NCBI RefSeq assembly: GCF_023343835.1
Contig: NC_064443.1
Location: forward strand, 19,603,501-19,667,500
Source of the DNA: Lagopus muta
Lineage: Eukaryota > Chordata > Aves > Galliformes > Phasianidae
Length of the DNA stretch: 64,000 nt
Direction of reading: 5' to 3'
Below the pieces are notes generated by a model. The model had not been told where the DNA came from. It saw only the letters and a program-made list of their open reading frames with translations, and ran no database searches. This document shows, one piece after another, positions 35,110-49,135 of the stretch; position 1 is the first letter of the stretch; each line of letters begins with the position of its first letter. The position numbers and the translations under genes are program-made.

Positions 35110-36300
35110 CCACCGGTGACGCGACAAGACGCTGAAGGCGATCGCGTAACGGCCTGCAGCTGCGCCCGCGGAGGGTCGGGCCGCTATCAGGAGCGAGGCG
35201 GTCTTCGAAGGAGCGGCCAGACGCCGGCACGGCTGCCCAGGGAGCGGCGGGGCCTCCGCCCTGCGGGCGCCCCAGGAGCGCGGAGCCGCGGCCCTGAGGG
35301 ACGCTGTCTGCGGGCGGGCCGCGCCGGACTCGGTGATCTCAGGGAGCTTTTCCAACCCGGCCGATTCTCCAGTTCTAAGTGACGGCCGGACCGCGGCGAT
35401 CGACGCGCAGGAATCTGCGCTGCGCTTCGGTGGCCGGGCCGTAAGGACGTGCGCCTCTGCTCCTCCCCGCGGCCGCTTCGGAACGCCTTCGCAGCCCGTC
35501 GGCCCGCCCAGCCGGAGCCCCGCCCCGAGCACGGGCGCCTCACGGCCGTGACGCCGGACCCGTTTCGCGCGTCGGTAGCGCCCCCGCCGCAGGCCGAGCC
35601 CAAGTCCCGCCCGTCCATCCGTACCTCGGCGCTCGCCCCGCCCTCCGCCGGGCTCTGCTGCTCCGGGCCGCTCGGGATCCACCGAGCGAGTGCGAACGGC
35701 GGAGACGGGGCCGCGCAGCCCCTGCCTGGAGCCAAGGCGAGGGGACAAGCCGGGGAGCGTGGGGCCGAGCCTTGGGGCTGGCGGCGGCCCCCGGCCGGGC
35801 GGGGCGGGAGCCCCTCAGCGCGAGGTGAAGCCCCGCCCCATCGTCCGCGCGGCGCCGGGCCCGGTCCGGCTCCTGAACTCCGTCCGCTCAGAGCCGTTTT
35901 GTTCGATTCAGCCGCCGCTCCGCCCCTCGTCTTCTCCCATCCTTCCTGTGGAGCCGGGCTGCGGGTTAGTCCCTCGCGTAGGCTCCGCGGCCACAGGAGG
36001 CCCGCCCCGAGGAGAGGCCGCCCCGCCCCGCTCCGCGGCGCCGCGTTTCTGAACGTCGCCGGCGATGCCGCAGCGCTGAGCTCGCGGCGCCATGGCGTCC
36101 GGCTGCGCGCCGCCGTTCGGGGACGCGGCGGAGATGCGGGAGGGCTTCTTGTGCCCGCTGTGCCTGAAGGACTTGCAGGCGTTCCAGCAGCTGCGGGCGC
36201 ACTACGAGGAGGAGCACTTGGGCGAGGATAGAGACGTCAGAGGCCAGCTCCGAAGTAAGGGCCGCGGCGGTTTCCCGGCGTTCTCCCGTCCGCCGTGTCG
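35110..36300 (+). promoter_or_regulatory. RBSN: CpG-island promoter of RBSN
   Basis: GC content and CpG density rise abruptly at about 35110 and stay high past the RBSN start codon and donor. The block contains multiple GC boxes (CCCCGCCC near 35519 and 35831, CCGCCC near 35577). I see no TATA box at a fitting distance, as expected for a broadly expressed gene. The transcription start cannot be placed exactly. The long open frames in this block on both strands are a composition effect. Confidence 0.75.
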
Positions 36301-39300
36301 AGTCCCGCACGGCGGAAGCCGCCGTGCCGCGGGCGCTCCGGGTTCCTGCCGGCGCTGGAACGCCGACGGAAGCCCGGGACGAGAGAGGCGCGGGGCCCCG
36401 CTGCTGTACGCAGGGCCGGGCGCTCGTCGCGTTCCTTCGCTCCAGGCGCGGCCGCTTCCTGGTCTGCAGGCCTCCGTGCCGCTCGGCCGCGGCGCTTGGT
36501 GCTGCGGGTTGCTGTTGGCTTTTGTTTGTTTTCTGGGCACGTTTTTTTACGTGAGAACTCCCGATTCGTACTGTAATGCACGTGAGTTTCCAGGCGTTAG
36601 TCGGAGGCCTTAAAGAACGGGGGAACCTCTGCTTCCTGCCAGGTACCAGCCTGGGACTTTACTACTGTGCTGTTATTGCTGTACTTAACGTCACTTAACA
36701 TCATTCATAGCATTATACCTGCCACCCGGCTTTCAGCAGATGTCTAAGGGAATTAACTCTAGAAGATACTGAATGTGTTTACCAAAAGAAGTGGTGTCCT
36801 TACCTTCTGCCAACATAAAAATGTTGGAGTTTGAAGTTTTCTTTTTAACCCAGGAAACTGCTCTCCTCTCACTAGCTGTTGTACAACATAATGTGGTGAT
36901 CTTTCAGTTCTTTTGAAATTGCTTGGGTGCACAGCACACTGATGTTCTTAGCTTGTGCTTCTGTGCAAAAGTACAAAGAAGGTATGGAACGTCCTTGAAT
37001 CCAAAGAAAATCATTAGGAATTAAGAGCGCACATACAATCTGCCAGTGCTCTATGAAGTAGGGTCTCACAGTTTGATACAGTCCACTCTTTTATAGTGAT
37101 GCCCCTGTGTGGAATGCCTAAAATTACCTGTTTGTCATTAGGACTGCAGCACTACTTTAACAGATAATAGAAAACATTTCCTGCCATTGGTGACACTGAA
37201 CAATACATTGGTTCTAAACAGAGCATATTGACTTGTTGTGAAGGCAAGAGATTTGTTCCAGATGGTAAGAAGTACACCATCTTAGTTTCACAAGATGAAT
37301 ACTGAGAGGCGAACTGCCTGCTCTTCTTTATGTGGGCTTGTCTATTTTCAGGTCTTGTCCAGAAGGCCAAGAGAGCAAAGAAGAAATTGCTGAAACGAGA
37401 AGGAGATGACAGAACTGATTCTGGATCTCAGGAACGATATGAGTCATTCAGCTATGGTGGCATAGATCCATACATGTGGGAGCCCCAAGAGCTAGGTAGG
37501 TGAGCTTGAGAGAGATACATGGTGGAGGTAACTTTTAATTTTAATGGGGAAAAAGTGAGTATTGCTGAAGCTGTGTGGAATTGTTTGTATTACATGTGAT
37601 TTACTGTAGTGTGGAGTCATGGCTTGCATATCGATCCTCTGCTGCCTGCATGCATTGTATAGGATGATGAGGAAAGTGTAGATTAGGGGTGGGGAGGGAA
37701 GATCTATAGAGCTAGGATGTAAACTATTCTCAAAAGCAGTCATTTCATTGGATCTGAGCTATGGAGTTCTTTTTGGTACATATTTCTCTCTGTGCATCCA
37801 GCTTTACCGGTTCTGCAACCATCACCATCTGGCTTCTTACAAAACAGGTGATAATCCATTATTATTCCACTGCTATTTAATGTTGCCACAGCCGTGTTAA
37901 ATCTATGGCTTTTTGGTTATTCTTAAAGCAGATGTTTTGCCAGACATATAAACTATTGCTTATCCCTTAGTTCAAACTCTACCAGCTATTTCTTTGGATT
38001 TGAGGTACAGGTAATCTATCATTAAGTCATTTCACTTTAAAAAATAAGCAGCCAAATTCTGGCTGCAGGGTCAGACATTGCAGAAGTTAGCAAATATGTT
38101 GAATGAGTCTGTACTTACAGATACTGTTACTGGAAGTTGCCTTTTACTATTATAGAAATGCTGTGGTTATTTTTAGGTGGGAGGAGGCAGCACTGTCTCT
38201 GGTGGGTCCTGAAAGTTCTGCTGTGGTGCTGACAGATGAGGAATTTCGTCCTTTGGGACTGCAGAATCCAAGCTTTGCAGATAACTGTTTTTTTTTTTTT
38301 TTTTAAATAACCAGAGTGGAGAAGATGAATCTTACAGATTTTAACATGATTTGGTGGAGGGATGTAGGGGTTTCTGTAATGTCTCCACTGCAGAGATTGA
38401 ATCAGGTTACTCAGAGGGGCTCTCCCCTTCCTATGAATTTGGCTACAGAGAGGTTTCTACGTATTTCATTACAACAAGGAAGTGACATTGTACAGTTAGT
38501 GTCAAAGAGCAACATCTGCTTTTGTTCTACTAGTCAGAAGAAGAAGAATTTTTGATTGTAACTCTGATTTTTTTAATATCTGGCTTATGGAAAAGATCAA
38601 AACCTAAACCCAGGTTTATTGAGAATGAATTATATATTTAAATAGATGCTGTATTGTTCTTTTGTATACTTGTGATGAGGTTTCTGCAAATCTGTGATAT
38701 GATCAAGGATTTGGTTCAGACCCCTAAAGGTGAGAAGGATGATAGCAATCTGGAAGAAGCTGCTGTTGCATGGGCCTCAGATAATCATTGGACTTGCATC
38801 TTGTGTTTGTTCCAGATGTAGTAAGGAAATAACAGGGGCAGTTCTTGACAACAAGACTGGCTGGTAACACCTTACCAAATGTAACTGAGGGATAAAGATG
38901 AAAAAAAATCTGTTGCAAATGTTTTCTTTAATGTAGTCTTCTTTGCTTTACTGTAGTAGAAATAAAACACTGCTCATTGCTAGCTGGAGGCCAGCCTGCG
39001 TGCTTTATTCAGTACCGTGAGAACTTGGAATTCTAACGTGTCAAAATTTCATTTGAACCTGAAAAAATAAATGGTGGGAAAAAAAAGGAAGAGCTGCATT
39101 TTGAAAGGTGTTTAAATTCGTGTAGAACACCGAGTGACTCTGAGTTCTCTCTCCCTAAGGTGCTATGAGAAGCCATCTTTCCAGTTTCAAGAAATACCGA
39201 GCAGCCAGGATTGATCACTATGTAGTTGAAGTCAATAAGTTGTTAATCAGGTTAGAAAAGGTAATCTTGTTACTACTTAATATTCCAACCATTTAAATGT

Positions 39301-42300
39301 TTCTTAAATAAAAAATTCTGTTTTAGTGCAAAGGGTGCCCATTTATGTGGCAGTGCAATTGTTAAACAGTAGTAAACTGAGTCTTTTCACATCTTACTGT
39401 CCTCCCTTTATATCCTTGTGTAGTGTGTTTGGTTGTACTCTGTACTGTGGGTATGATTTCTGTTACTGTACAGTATTTTCAAGCACAACATGCTACTTCA
39501 CGTGCTTTCTTCATCTTTTACTTTACAGGATTACTCCTTTTGCTTTTGTCAAGCTATTTGTTCTGTAAAATCCTCCACTTGCCAACTTGCATTTTCACTC
39601 AGACATGATAATGTTGGATGATATAAGAATTGTGTCAAAATATTCTGACTCTTGTAATTTTGGCAGTAATTGTTTATCACTTGTCTGAATCTTAATGCCA
39701 AGTTCAGACATCTTCCTATTTTATCTTTTTAAAAGACACATTTTTTAACTTGATGGGTGTGCAGGGGGTGTTGTGGGTTCTTTGTCTTTGTGCTTCTGTA
39801 AGGAGGAAAAGTTTTGTTGTTTTTTTTTTTGTGTTTTTTTTCTTTTAATGTGTTGTTTATCTTCTAGCTTACATCCTTTGACAGAGCAAACACCGAGTCA
39901 GCTAAAATAAGAGGTTGGTAAGAGCTTACCTCAGACTATATGCCTCTCTAGTTTCCCAGCTAAGGAATTAATTGAACTAACGTCTTATATTGTGTGTATT
40001 GCCTCCTCCTCCACCCGATTACAGCTATAGAGAAGTCTGTTGTGCCTTGGGTCAATGACCAGGACGTTCCATTCTGCCCAGACTGTGGCAATAAGTTCAG
40101 CATGCGAAACAGGCGTCACCACTGCCGGCTGTGTGGGTCTATAATGTGCAAGAGGTGCATGGAACTTATCAGTCTTCCCTTGGCAAGTGAGTGTGGAGGG
40201 TGGTGTTAATCTCTCCTTTCTTTATCTCACTCAGAGTGCTGAACGCATCCTGGTTGTTTTTTTTTGCAACAAAGAAACAAGCTTAATATATTCTGCCTAT
40301 AGGTATGGAAAACTCCTCCTTGAAGGTGTCCTTCAATTCCATGCAGGCACTTGTGTGTAAAACAGAATAAGAATGCTTTCTCTATTCTTTGTGTTCCTTC
40401 TTTAGCGTCAGAAATTTTAGATTACCTTCAACAAAACACTGAAGTATAGCAGCGCAAACTAATGCTGTAAGTAGTGTATTCCAAAATTCTGAGTATTGCA
40501 GCTATGACAGTATTAATTTTTGGAGTCATAACTGCCAAGATTGTTGAAATATCCATACCATTTTGAAGTGTTGAGTCTTGCCCATGGCTGTCCAAATGCT
40601 GACGTGAAGGGAATTAATCCACAAGCCTTTAAGAAGCCCTTCCAACTTCACTTTCCTTATCTAGTGCATTGGAGAGGAGACTATTTTTCTGTGGAAATAA
40701 ATGATGTCAATTGGGCTTTCCAGAGATTTCCAGCACAAAATAAGGATAGTATTAACATATCCACTTTTCCATGTGTTTTTTTTCATAACTGCAAGATCCA
40801 GTGTGAGAATGCTACTAGGCATAAACAAAGTGAGTGGTTTCCAGTAGTATGTTCTCTCACTGCTTTTAAAGTGAAGCAGGATCTTGCAGTGAAGACCCAA
40901 ATTCGGATTTGTAGTTTTGGTTGTTATGTGTTCCTTTTGTGTCTTTCAGCAGTCTGTTCAAGCTGGTTTTCTAGTATTTTGAGTAATGCTAGCTTTTGTT
41001 GAAGTGCAATATTAGTGTTGGTGAAATCTGTTGGCTTCTCATGTCACTGTAAAATTACCCATGCATAATTTTTAGGCAAACTCACCAGTGCCAGTAAAGA
41101 GGCCTTGAGTTCTCACACCAGCCCCAACGCCTCACCTAACAGTGTGCATGGCTCCCGCCGAGGCAGCATTAGCAGTATAAGCAGTGTGAGCTCTGTTCTG
41201 GATGAGAAGGATGATGACCAAATCCGTTGCTGTCAGCACTGCAAAGATACTCTGCTGAAAAGAGAACAACAGATTGATGAGAAAGAATACACTCCAGAGA
41301 TTGTGAAACTCTATGAGGTAAATCAAACTCCTTGCTTGTTCTCGCATCCAAGTTCTTTATGGCTTAATATTTTAATAGCAAAGATAAATCTGAAAGTAGC
41401 ATTCAGAGGCCATATATTATTTACATCCTGTGGTGGCTTAAAACCTTGTTCTAATTTTCCTTTTTGTTCTCATCTGGAACTAATGGTTTTGAGATGTCCC
41501 TTAAACATTGTGAATAACGTCAACTGGGATTTGACAGAACCGTTCTTTTAAAATCAATTATGTGCTTGTGCTGGTGTTAGTTAGCTCTGCTAAGCTCTGT
41601 TTGTTAGGGCTCTGCTAAAACTATACAACTTCGTGTTGTAAGAACCATTTGTCCCCACTCTAGTGGCAAGCATTAAATGGAACAGCAGCGTGCGGCTGGA
41701 ATTCTGTGTTCAAATATGCTTTAATAGCAGGTACTGATGTTCATTGGGAATCTTCCTGATAACCTGCAAGCCCCTCTCCCAGCCCCATGTTTAATATTAA
41801 TGGGGATTTCAGTTGGTGCTTTTCTGTAAAGACAGTAAGACTGGAAGTTGTCCATCAAAACATCAGAGTTCATCTTGCAGGGGTTTGGAGACTCTGTCTC
41901 TGTTCTTGACAATGCCATCTGTGTTCCCAAGATAACCGGGCACCTTGTGATCCTGAGAAGTTCGATGGCTTTCACAGCTATTAGCTTTGACTGTGCGCAG
42001 GCATGTTGAAAGGTTTGCGTCAGCGGGTGCTTCTGTCAGCGTTCTGATACGAGTTCTGCTTTTGTGTGCATTGTTAAAGAAACTCCGACTCTGCATGGAG
42101 AAGGTTGACCAGAAGGCACCAGAATACGTAAGGATGGCAGAATCTCTGAAGTAAGCCCCACTTACTGATTTTGTTCGTGAATGTATGTGTATTTCTTCCC
42201 CTGTAAGTTTGCAAAGTAGGCAAGGAATAGGTGTGGTAAGGCTGTGGGCGTGGGTAGGTCATGAAAAAGTGTTAGGTTTTTCTGTTGTTTCAATCTAGAC

Positions 42301-45300
42301 AAATAATTATCCAAAGCTTAAGTTAATTCACAAACTAGATTACTAAAGCAAGTCTTAAATCTGATGAGTGTCATCCCTGGGATAACTTAACTTATGACTT
42401 AGTATTAACTGAATTAATATTTTCTTGCCACAAATCTGTATTAAAAAAAGTGCTAGGATTATATTTTTATTTGTAGAATTAGAGAAATTTTGGAGTTTTA
42501 CCAGTTATAACTAGCTTTTGATTTCAGTGTGCTCAGAATTTTATTGCTATATTACTCAATGTAATTAAGTAATAGGTAATGTAATTATATATAAGCCTAT
42601 ATATATAAGCTCATATATATAAGACCTGCTAAAAGACTTGTCATATGGGGTAAATGATGTAAGCCTGCAACGTGTGTTTAATACATGAAATGCCATGGAG
42701 TAGTGAAGACAGGAAGTAAAAACAGTACATTACTTGGCTATGAAAAAAAAGTTACACCTGGGATTTGTGGTATTGCTGACATCGATACGTTTCAAGGAAT
42801 CCCCAAAGGCATAGAAGGAAGCTCTGCAGCACACGAAGATGAGGAAATTGCCCCAAAGGAGATATAAACTAGGCTCCTGTGACTTTTTATTTGGATTTTT
42901 ACTACTTTAAATGCATTTTTCGTAACATCTTGCAAACTTCAAAGAGTAAGTAGTGTGTACAAATGCACATACTGGTGGGTGCTATGCTGGCTCACTTTCA
43001 TTCCTCCCCGCCTAACAACATTTGATCTCCTCATGAAGAGCACTAGGATCCCATTTCAAAAGGACTGCGACAGTGTTTCTGTGCAGCCTTACCAAAAATG
43101 CAGGTGGTTTTATTTTCCCTACTTCCTGAATTTTTCTGTTGAAATAATAGAGAGGTTCCTTCCTTAATTCAGATTTCATTTAGTCGATCCAACTGCAGAA
43201 ATAACTGTCTGTGTTTTGACTCTTTAGAGGCACACGATCACATACTAAGATGTGCTTGGTCCCCTGTCACTGGGCTGGCCTACAGGCGATCTTACAAGTT
43301 CTGTAGCTTTGAAGATGGAGTTACGGACTGAATTAGGAGTGCTGCTGCTGATCGTGTGGAGTCCTGGAAGGTTGCTTTTGAGAGCATGATGGTGCTTTTG
43401 TATGTGTCAGGCACAAAAGGAAGGGCAAGCTTAAAAACTCTGAAGTGCTTCCATATAAAATACTAATTTGTTTTCTTCAATAAATATGAGAATTAGTGAT
43501 AGTGTCTCCACGTGGACTCAGTTGCTAGAATCTTAAATATTATGCCTACGTGGGTTTGCAGACTTCTGCTTTATGACAAACATAAGTAGAACACTTATTT
43601 TGATGTTGTAGTTGCTTATTGATCAGCGAGGCTTTTTCTACGCCTGGAAAAAAAAAAAGCAGAATAGGTGCATTTGTTGTGTATATTTATCTTAAGTATT
43701 ATTGATAGAGTGAGATTCTTATACTAAAATTAATTTTTCCTGTACTTGTAAATATTCATGTTTACAGGTTGATATTTTCCACTCTGTCAGCAAGAAAGGG
43801 TTTCTAAATACATTGAGCTTAAATAAAAGCATTTTAATGGATGATTTATCCTCACATTTGTTGACATCTTCTTGGGATAGCTTTTAGTGTTGTATGTATC
43901 GTTCACTGGAGGTACGACTTACAGTGAAGTTGTGTTTATTTTGTAGTGCTGGGGAGACAACCTACAGTCTTGAACATGCTAATGACTTGAGGGTGGAGAT
44001 TCAAAAAGTGTACGAACTTATAGATGCCCTGAGGTAAAGGAAGTTCACGCGCTCTCTCTTGCTATACACACACTGAATTATGTTTCTCCCTTCTTCCAAT
44101 ACAGCTTGTATAACTCTCCTTCTTATCCACAACTACCGGGGCTTTTGCTTCTTCATACAATCAACTTGCCTGCGCCATTGTAAAGAGCATGTTGAAAAGT
44201 AGATGCTGTTCCTGTGCACCATCAATTTCTGTTTCCTTTTCTAAGCATGCACCAAGGAAGCAAATAGAGGCATAGTTAAAATAAATGAATAAATTAATGA
44301 TTACTGCTGGTAATATTTAGAATGGCTTACCTAATAGAACATCTAAAAATGTTCATTTGGTATTGTCTCCCTCTCTTTCTGTTGTATTTTCCTTGGCCCT
44401 TGTGGTTGAATGGATGAGCTTATGTTTACTTTGATTCAGTAAGAAGATTCTGAGTCTAGGCTTGCACGAAGAGCCCCAGCCTCATCCTAAAACACTACAG
44501 CTTCAGAGAATGATAAGATACTCGGCTACTCTTTTTGTTCAGGTAAATAGAGCATATGTTATGAGCTAAATTTTATGTAGTGTTCTGTTCTTTGCTGCCC
44601 ATCTGTGTGACTAAAGACTTCTTTTGACAGAAGGCTTACTTCTATAGAGACTTCTGTAGCTTTCCTCCAGTCACTCTGAATATGGATAGCATAGTCAGAG
44701 CAGCATTGGCTCAGGGGCCTAAGAAAATCTGTAAGTCTTGGCTTTGTCTCTGGCAGAGCCCCAGCCTAGCTAGTAGTATAGTTACAGCAGCCATGATGTG
44801 TTCCAGCTTGGAAAGGTGACTGCAATGGAGGAGTACCTCATACTTGTCTGTGGAACATTTGTTGGTGTTTCCTTCAAGTACTTTAAAACTAGCCTGAATG
44901 CCTGCAAGCGTTCACTGTAAATATTTCAATATTTGGCAGGAAAAACTGTTTGGCCTAATGTCCCTGCCAACCAAAGATCAGTATGACGAGCTGAAGAAGA
45001 GAAGACTGCATATGGTAAGGCAGGTTAAGATCTGTATTTGTACGAGGGCCTCCTTCAAGGACTTAAATAGACACATAATTATTTACAATTCATAGCTTGT
45101 CTTGATGTGTAAGTAGCTACCTGTGTATGAGCAGCTGTCCTTAAGACTGGAGTTGCTCTTTTTTCATTTTCTGTGCAGATCATTCCATGCTTGTTTTCAG
45201 GGATTTGTGTAACAGTCACTGTAGTTCTTCCCAGAACAGAGAGACGTGTACTGAAAGCTGGACGCTTCTAGAAAGCAGCAGTGGCTTGTTTGAGGGTGTT

Positions 45301-47023
45301 GTTGTTCTGCCTGTACTGCAGCAAAAAGCTTTAAACTGAGTCATTTGTACAAGTGGAATTTGAAGACTTCTCCAGGTGGTTTAAAAAAATTTAAAGACGT
45401 GGATGCAGCTTCAAGAAGAGATTCTCGGGAGGAAGGACATCGCTAACTGAGAAATAAACCAGCTTGGTGTTGCAGTAGAAATTAAGAAATACGGGTAATT
45501 GCATTCCAAAGGCTAATCATATAATTGGTATTTACACTGCCCAATTACAGAAGCATCTGCTATGGGTGGATGCGGTATGGTCAGTGTCCAAATCTGCCTG
45601 AGGCATCTCTTTGAACAGCTGGATTGTGGTATCTTTTGCTCTGTATTCAGCACTGTCACTGCTCCTTCTGGACTTCAAGTTTGTACAGGCAGACGTGAAT
45701 AGATTTCATTAAGAAATAATAGGTAACATTACAAAAATGAACATTTTTTGCAGAGTAACTAAAGATTGAATTGATGTTTGTGACAGCAGTATCTAAGGTA
45801 CACAGCCTAATTTTTGTAAATATGAAAGTTAAAAATGGAATTTTTCAAGCTCATGTTCTCTCTGTATACGTTTGTTTTAGGCAGCTCTTGAAACGCACAG
45901 AAAACAAGATGAGAAGCAAAAAGACTTGACTTACAGATCTGCAAGTGCAGTTAATGGTGATGCAACTCTCCTTAAAAATGTAACAGTCAAGAAATCTGAA
46001 GGCTGGCTACCTACATCTAGCGCATCTCGACAGAGTGAAGTAGCAGACCCACTTCTTCAGCAGATTGACAACATCACATCCTTTATTAAGCAAGCAAAAG
46101 CAGCTAATCGACTGGATGAAGTCAGGATGTTGCAAGAAAACCTGAGGCAACTTCAGGATGAGTATGATCAACAGCAAACTCTAAAAGCTATTGAGCTTTC
46201 TAAAAAACAGGCAGAAGAGGAAGAGAAACAGAGGGAAGAACTTCAGTTCCTTTGTGAAAAAGAGTGGGAAAGAGAACACCACAAATTCACGTCTCAGCAT
46301 TCAAGGACAGGCTCCCTAGATTTCAGAGAAGGCAAGCAACATCAATATGAAGCTGTGAAAGAGAATCAGAACTTGTTTGCACATGGATTGGGTTTGGATG
46401 TTAATCAAGTGAAAGGGAATCGAAGTTTTGAAACTACTGCTGTTCAGCATCTGCCAGCTAAAGAGTACTTAATCTTTCCAGTCGGACACCAGAATATTCC
46501 ACAGTGTGACAAAGACCAACATCAGGCAGCCGGTCTAAACCCCTTTGAAGATGAAGCAGATACCCCTCTGTCAGAGGAAGATCCCACTAACCCATTTGCC
46601 AAAGATGTATCTCAACCGATTTCTTTCTTTAACACAGCTCTGCAAAGTGATAAAAAAGAATATAATCCATTTGAAAATGAGGAGGAAGGTGAGCAAACTA
46701 GTTCACCTAGAGCATCTGCCAGTACTTTAAATCCCTTCGAAGAGGATGAAAATCCATTTCAAAAGTCTGGGAACAATTGGAATTCTGGAAATCCATTTGA
46801 AGAAGGATCTTCTACCAATCCCTTTGAAGTGGAGGATGTCAGTGAGATCTTAAGAGAGGAGGCTATAGAGGAGGAACTGCTTCTCCAACAGATAGATAAT
46901 ATAAAAGCCTACATATTTGATGCCAAGCATAGTGGACGAATGGATGAGGTAGAGCTACTGACAGAGAACTTGAAAGAACTGAAGTACACGTTAGCAAAAC
47001 AAAAGGAGAAATCCAAGTGTTGA
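36092..47023 (+). CDS. RBSN: Rabenosyn-5 (FYVE-finger Rab effector)
   Basis: Early-endosome tether and recycling factor that binds PI3P, Rab5, Rab4, VPS45 and EHD proteins. Eleven coding exons: 36092-36254, 37352-37495, 39160-39260, 39868-39913, 40025-40186, 41076-41317, 42080-42150, 43947-44033, 44440-44542, 44940-45014 (or 45023), 45881-47023. All junctions are GT-AG and keep frame. Length is 778 (or 781) residues, close to the 784 of human. The start has an ideal gccATGG context. Domains: C2H2 finger C21/C24/H37/H42; FYVE about 158-265 with WVND (160-163), RRHHCR (181-186) and last pair C258/C261; Rab-binding coiled coil about 454-497; NPF motifs 618-712; C-terminal Rab5-binding helix about 731-778. 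The N-terminus before the finger is somewhat longer than in human. Confidence 0.97.
38288..38304. repeat. T17 tract in RBSN intron 2
   Basis: Simple T run. RBSN introns (36255-37351, 37496-39159 and so on) otherwise show no CR1 and no nested gene that I can support. AT-rich TATATA sequence lies in intron 7 near 42585-42622. Confidence 0.85.
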
Positions 47024-49135
47024 AGCAGTAATCGCCTTGTAATAGTTATCTCAAGTTCACTGTTAAGAGATGAGAAGATGAAGCAGTTATAAACAGCGCT
47101 ACAGATTGCAAGGAATTGGGAGAATGTTGTATTTTATTTAATACACGTTCATTTATGTATTCCCAATGTTACTCAGCCTAGAAGAAAGAAGATAAGAGGA
47201 ATGCTGCTGGTCTTGAACTAAGACACACATACTAAGAAAACATACTAAGAAAAACTTACAATAACTTGTTACAACCATCTTAATACTAATTTGTCTTACA
47301 GTGAGCTTATTTTGGTCAAAAGGGTTGAGCAGTAATAGGGAACTGTCACTTTGAAATGGCTTCAGGGTTGGCTGAGCTGGCTTTTCAAGTGGAGCTTTGA
47401 CTGAAGAGACAAAAGTGTTTGTAAGATTTCTGCATCTTCTAAGAATGGCACAGTGTAAGTTACAGGCCAGTCTAATTGTCCTAAGAGAGTTGCAAGAAAG
47501 TGCTGTTGAAAGGCTGCTGTTATTCTTTGAGATGCAGGATACAGGTCAATTTTGTGCAATAATACATAAAATGGATTTAAAAACTATTAGAGACTTCACT
47601 GATCTTAATACGAGTAACTTTTAAAATGTGTTTATAAGAACTCCTAGGTAGAACTGAGGTGCCACCTCGTCAGTTACTTTTAGTTTCCCAGCTGCTCTAG
47701 GCACAAACTGCAGTGTAACAGAGGGCCACACTGGCTTCAGAGCTGCGTGTGTGGGAATGAATATGTAGATGAGTATACTTTCAGAACATCAGGCTAGCAT
47801 CATTTCAAGCTGTAGTATTAAGGGTGACCTTGAAATTCCTGATTATATTCAGGAACGTGCACATTCCTTTATATTCTCTGGGTTACAGAATGATCATATT
47901 TGTCTTATCTGAGACTTGAATCCTCTGTAACGTTTAAAGAACAGAAATCCTGTTTGCAATGGAGAGCTAAACTGCCACTGAACTGGAATTCTGTGAAAGC
48001 TGGGCTGTGATTGTGCCAAATATAAGTTCCTATTTTATACCTGATTCTCATCAGAAGTTACAAGAATCAGGTATGTGTGTCTTCAGTAAGCAGGTCCAGA
48101 TGGGAATCTTAGTGTGGACCTCTGCCCACGGCAGTGACTACGTGAAGGCCAGCTCCTGTGGTGCAGGAGGGCTTCTGAAGATTGGTATTGTAAAATTTAG
48201 GATCGTTCAATGTTAGCAGGTATTTTGCTAAAGACAGTCTGAGCTGCATTCCCCCTCCCCCCTCCTTTGAGATGCAGATGCCCATCATCAGACATCAGCG
48301 TTTGAAAAGGTGGTTGGGAGGAGTAATTAAAAAAGGTGCATTTAATTAAAGCTGAAGTGGAGGATATCGGGCTGATCATACTCTCACACTAATAGCACTG
48401 GACTTACTGAGAAGGACAAAGTTTTGTGGAGTGGGACATCTCTTAACTATGTCTCCAGTAACATATGAATAACATAGCTGTATCTGGGACACTAATTAGT
48501 ATTTCAGAAACACAAATAATTGTGCTATTTAAACAGTAGGAACTCTAGATTTGTTTTCTTTTAAATATGTTGGAGGTATGTACTTCTGTTTAAGACAAAA
48601 CCAACAAACGTACCCTCAGTAACACTGATAACTGATCAGAATAACTCAGTGCAGCAACTTCAGGACAGTTGTTCTTACTGCAGCCTAAATCTGAAGTTGA
48701 AAGGTGCAGAATGGGTCGTCTGAAGAACTTCAGTTTTTTATGCCAGTACGTTTTGTTATTGCTGAGTGAAGTGCTGCTGTGTGCAAAATGGGCCAACCGT
48801 CTGTGCAGCAGAATTCTGAAAGGTTGTAAACTAGAATTCTGTGCTCTGGCGTTAGATTTACAAAGGCAGAAAAAATTATCGATAGCTAAAGTTTATCCCA
48901 AGAATTGTTCATTTAAAAATAAATAATACAAGTTATTCAAGGCAGACTAGTTTGCTATTCAAGGAGTGCTCCCTGCATTATAACCCAAAACTCCTTTTGA
49001 TATCGGATGAAAAGAATATTTCAGCGGCTTCAGCTCTCACATTTAAGAAGAGTGTTTTCCTTGTTGTAACTGTCCTGCACTATTTGTATGTTCAGCCTAA
49101 TTACACTAATAAAGTATCATTCTGTACCTGTAACG
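47024..49135 (+). other. RBSN: RBSN 3' UTR and poly(A) signals
   Basis: The region follows the TGA at 47021-47023. The strongest end signal is AATAAA at 49108-49113 followed by GT-rich sequence (CTGTAACGTGTTTTTGTGAG). That gives a 3' UTR of about 2.1 kb. An earlier AATAAA at 48918-48923 may be used as well. Neither can be chosen without transcript data. Confidence 0.55.

Noticed and set aside
35104-36310. Several 100-260 codon frames around the RBSN start on both strands
   Set aside because: GC composition effect in a CpG island. Only the frame from 36092 to 36254 continues through splice sites into RBSN.
42685-42867. 60-codon frame in RBSN intron 7
   Set aside because: Both neighbouring RBSN exons splice to each other in phase, and inserting this block would need splice sites that are not visible.
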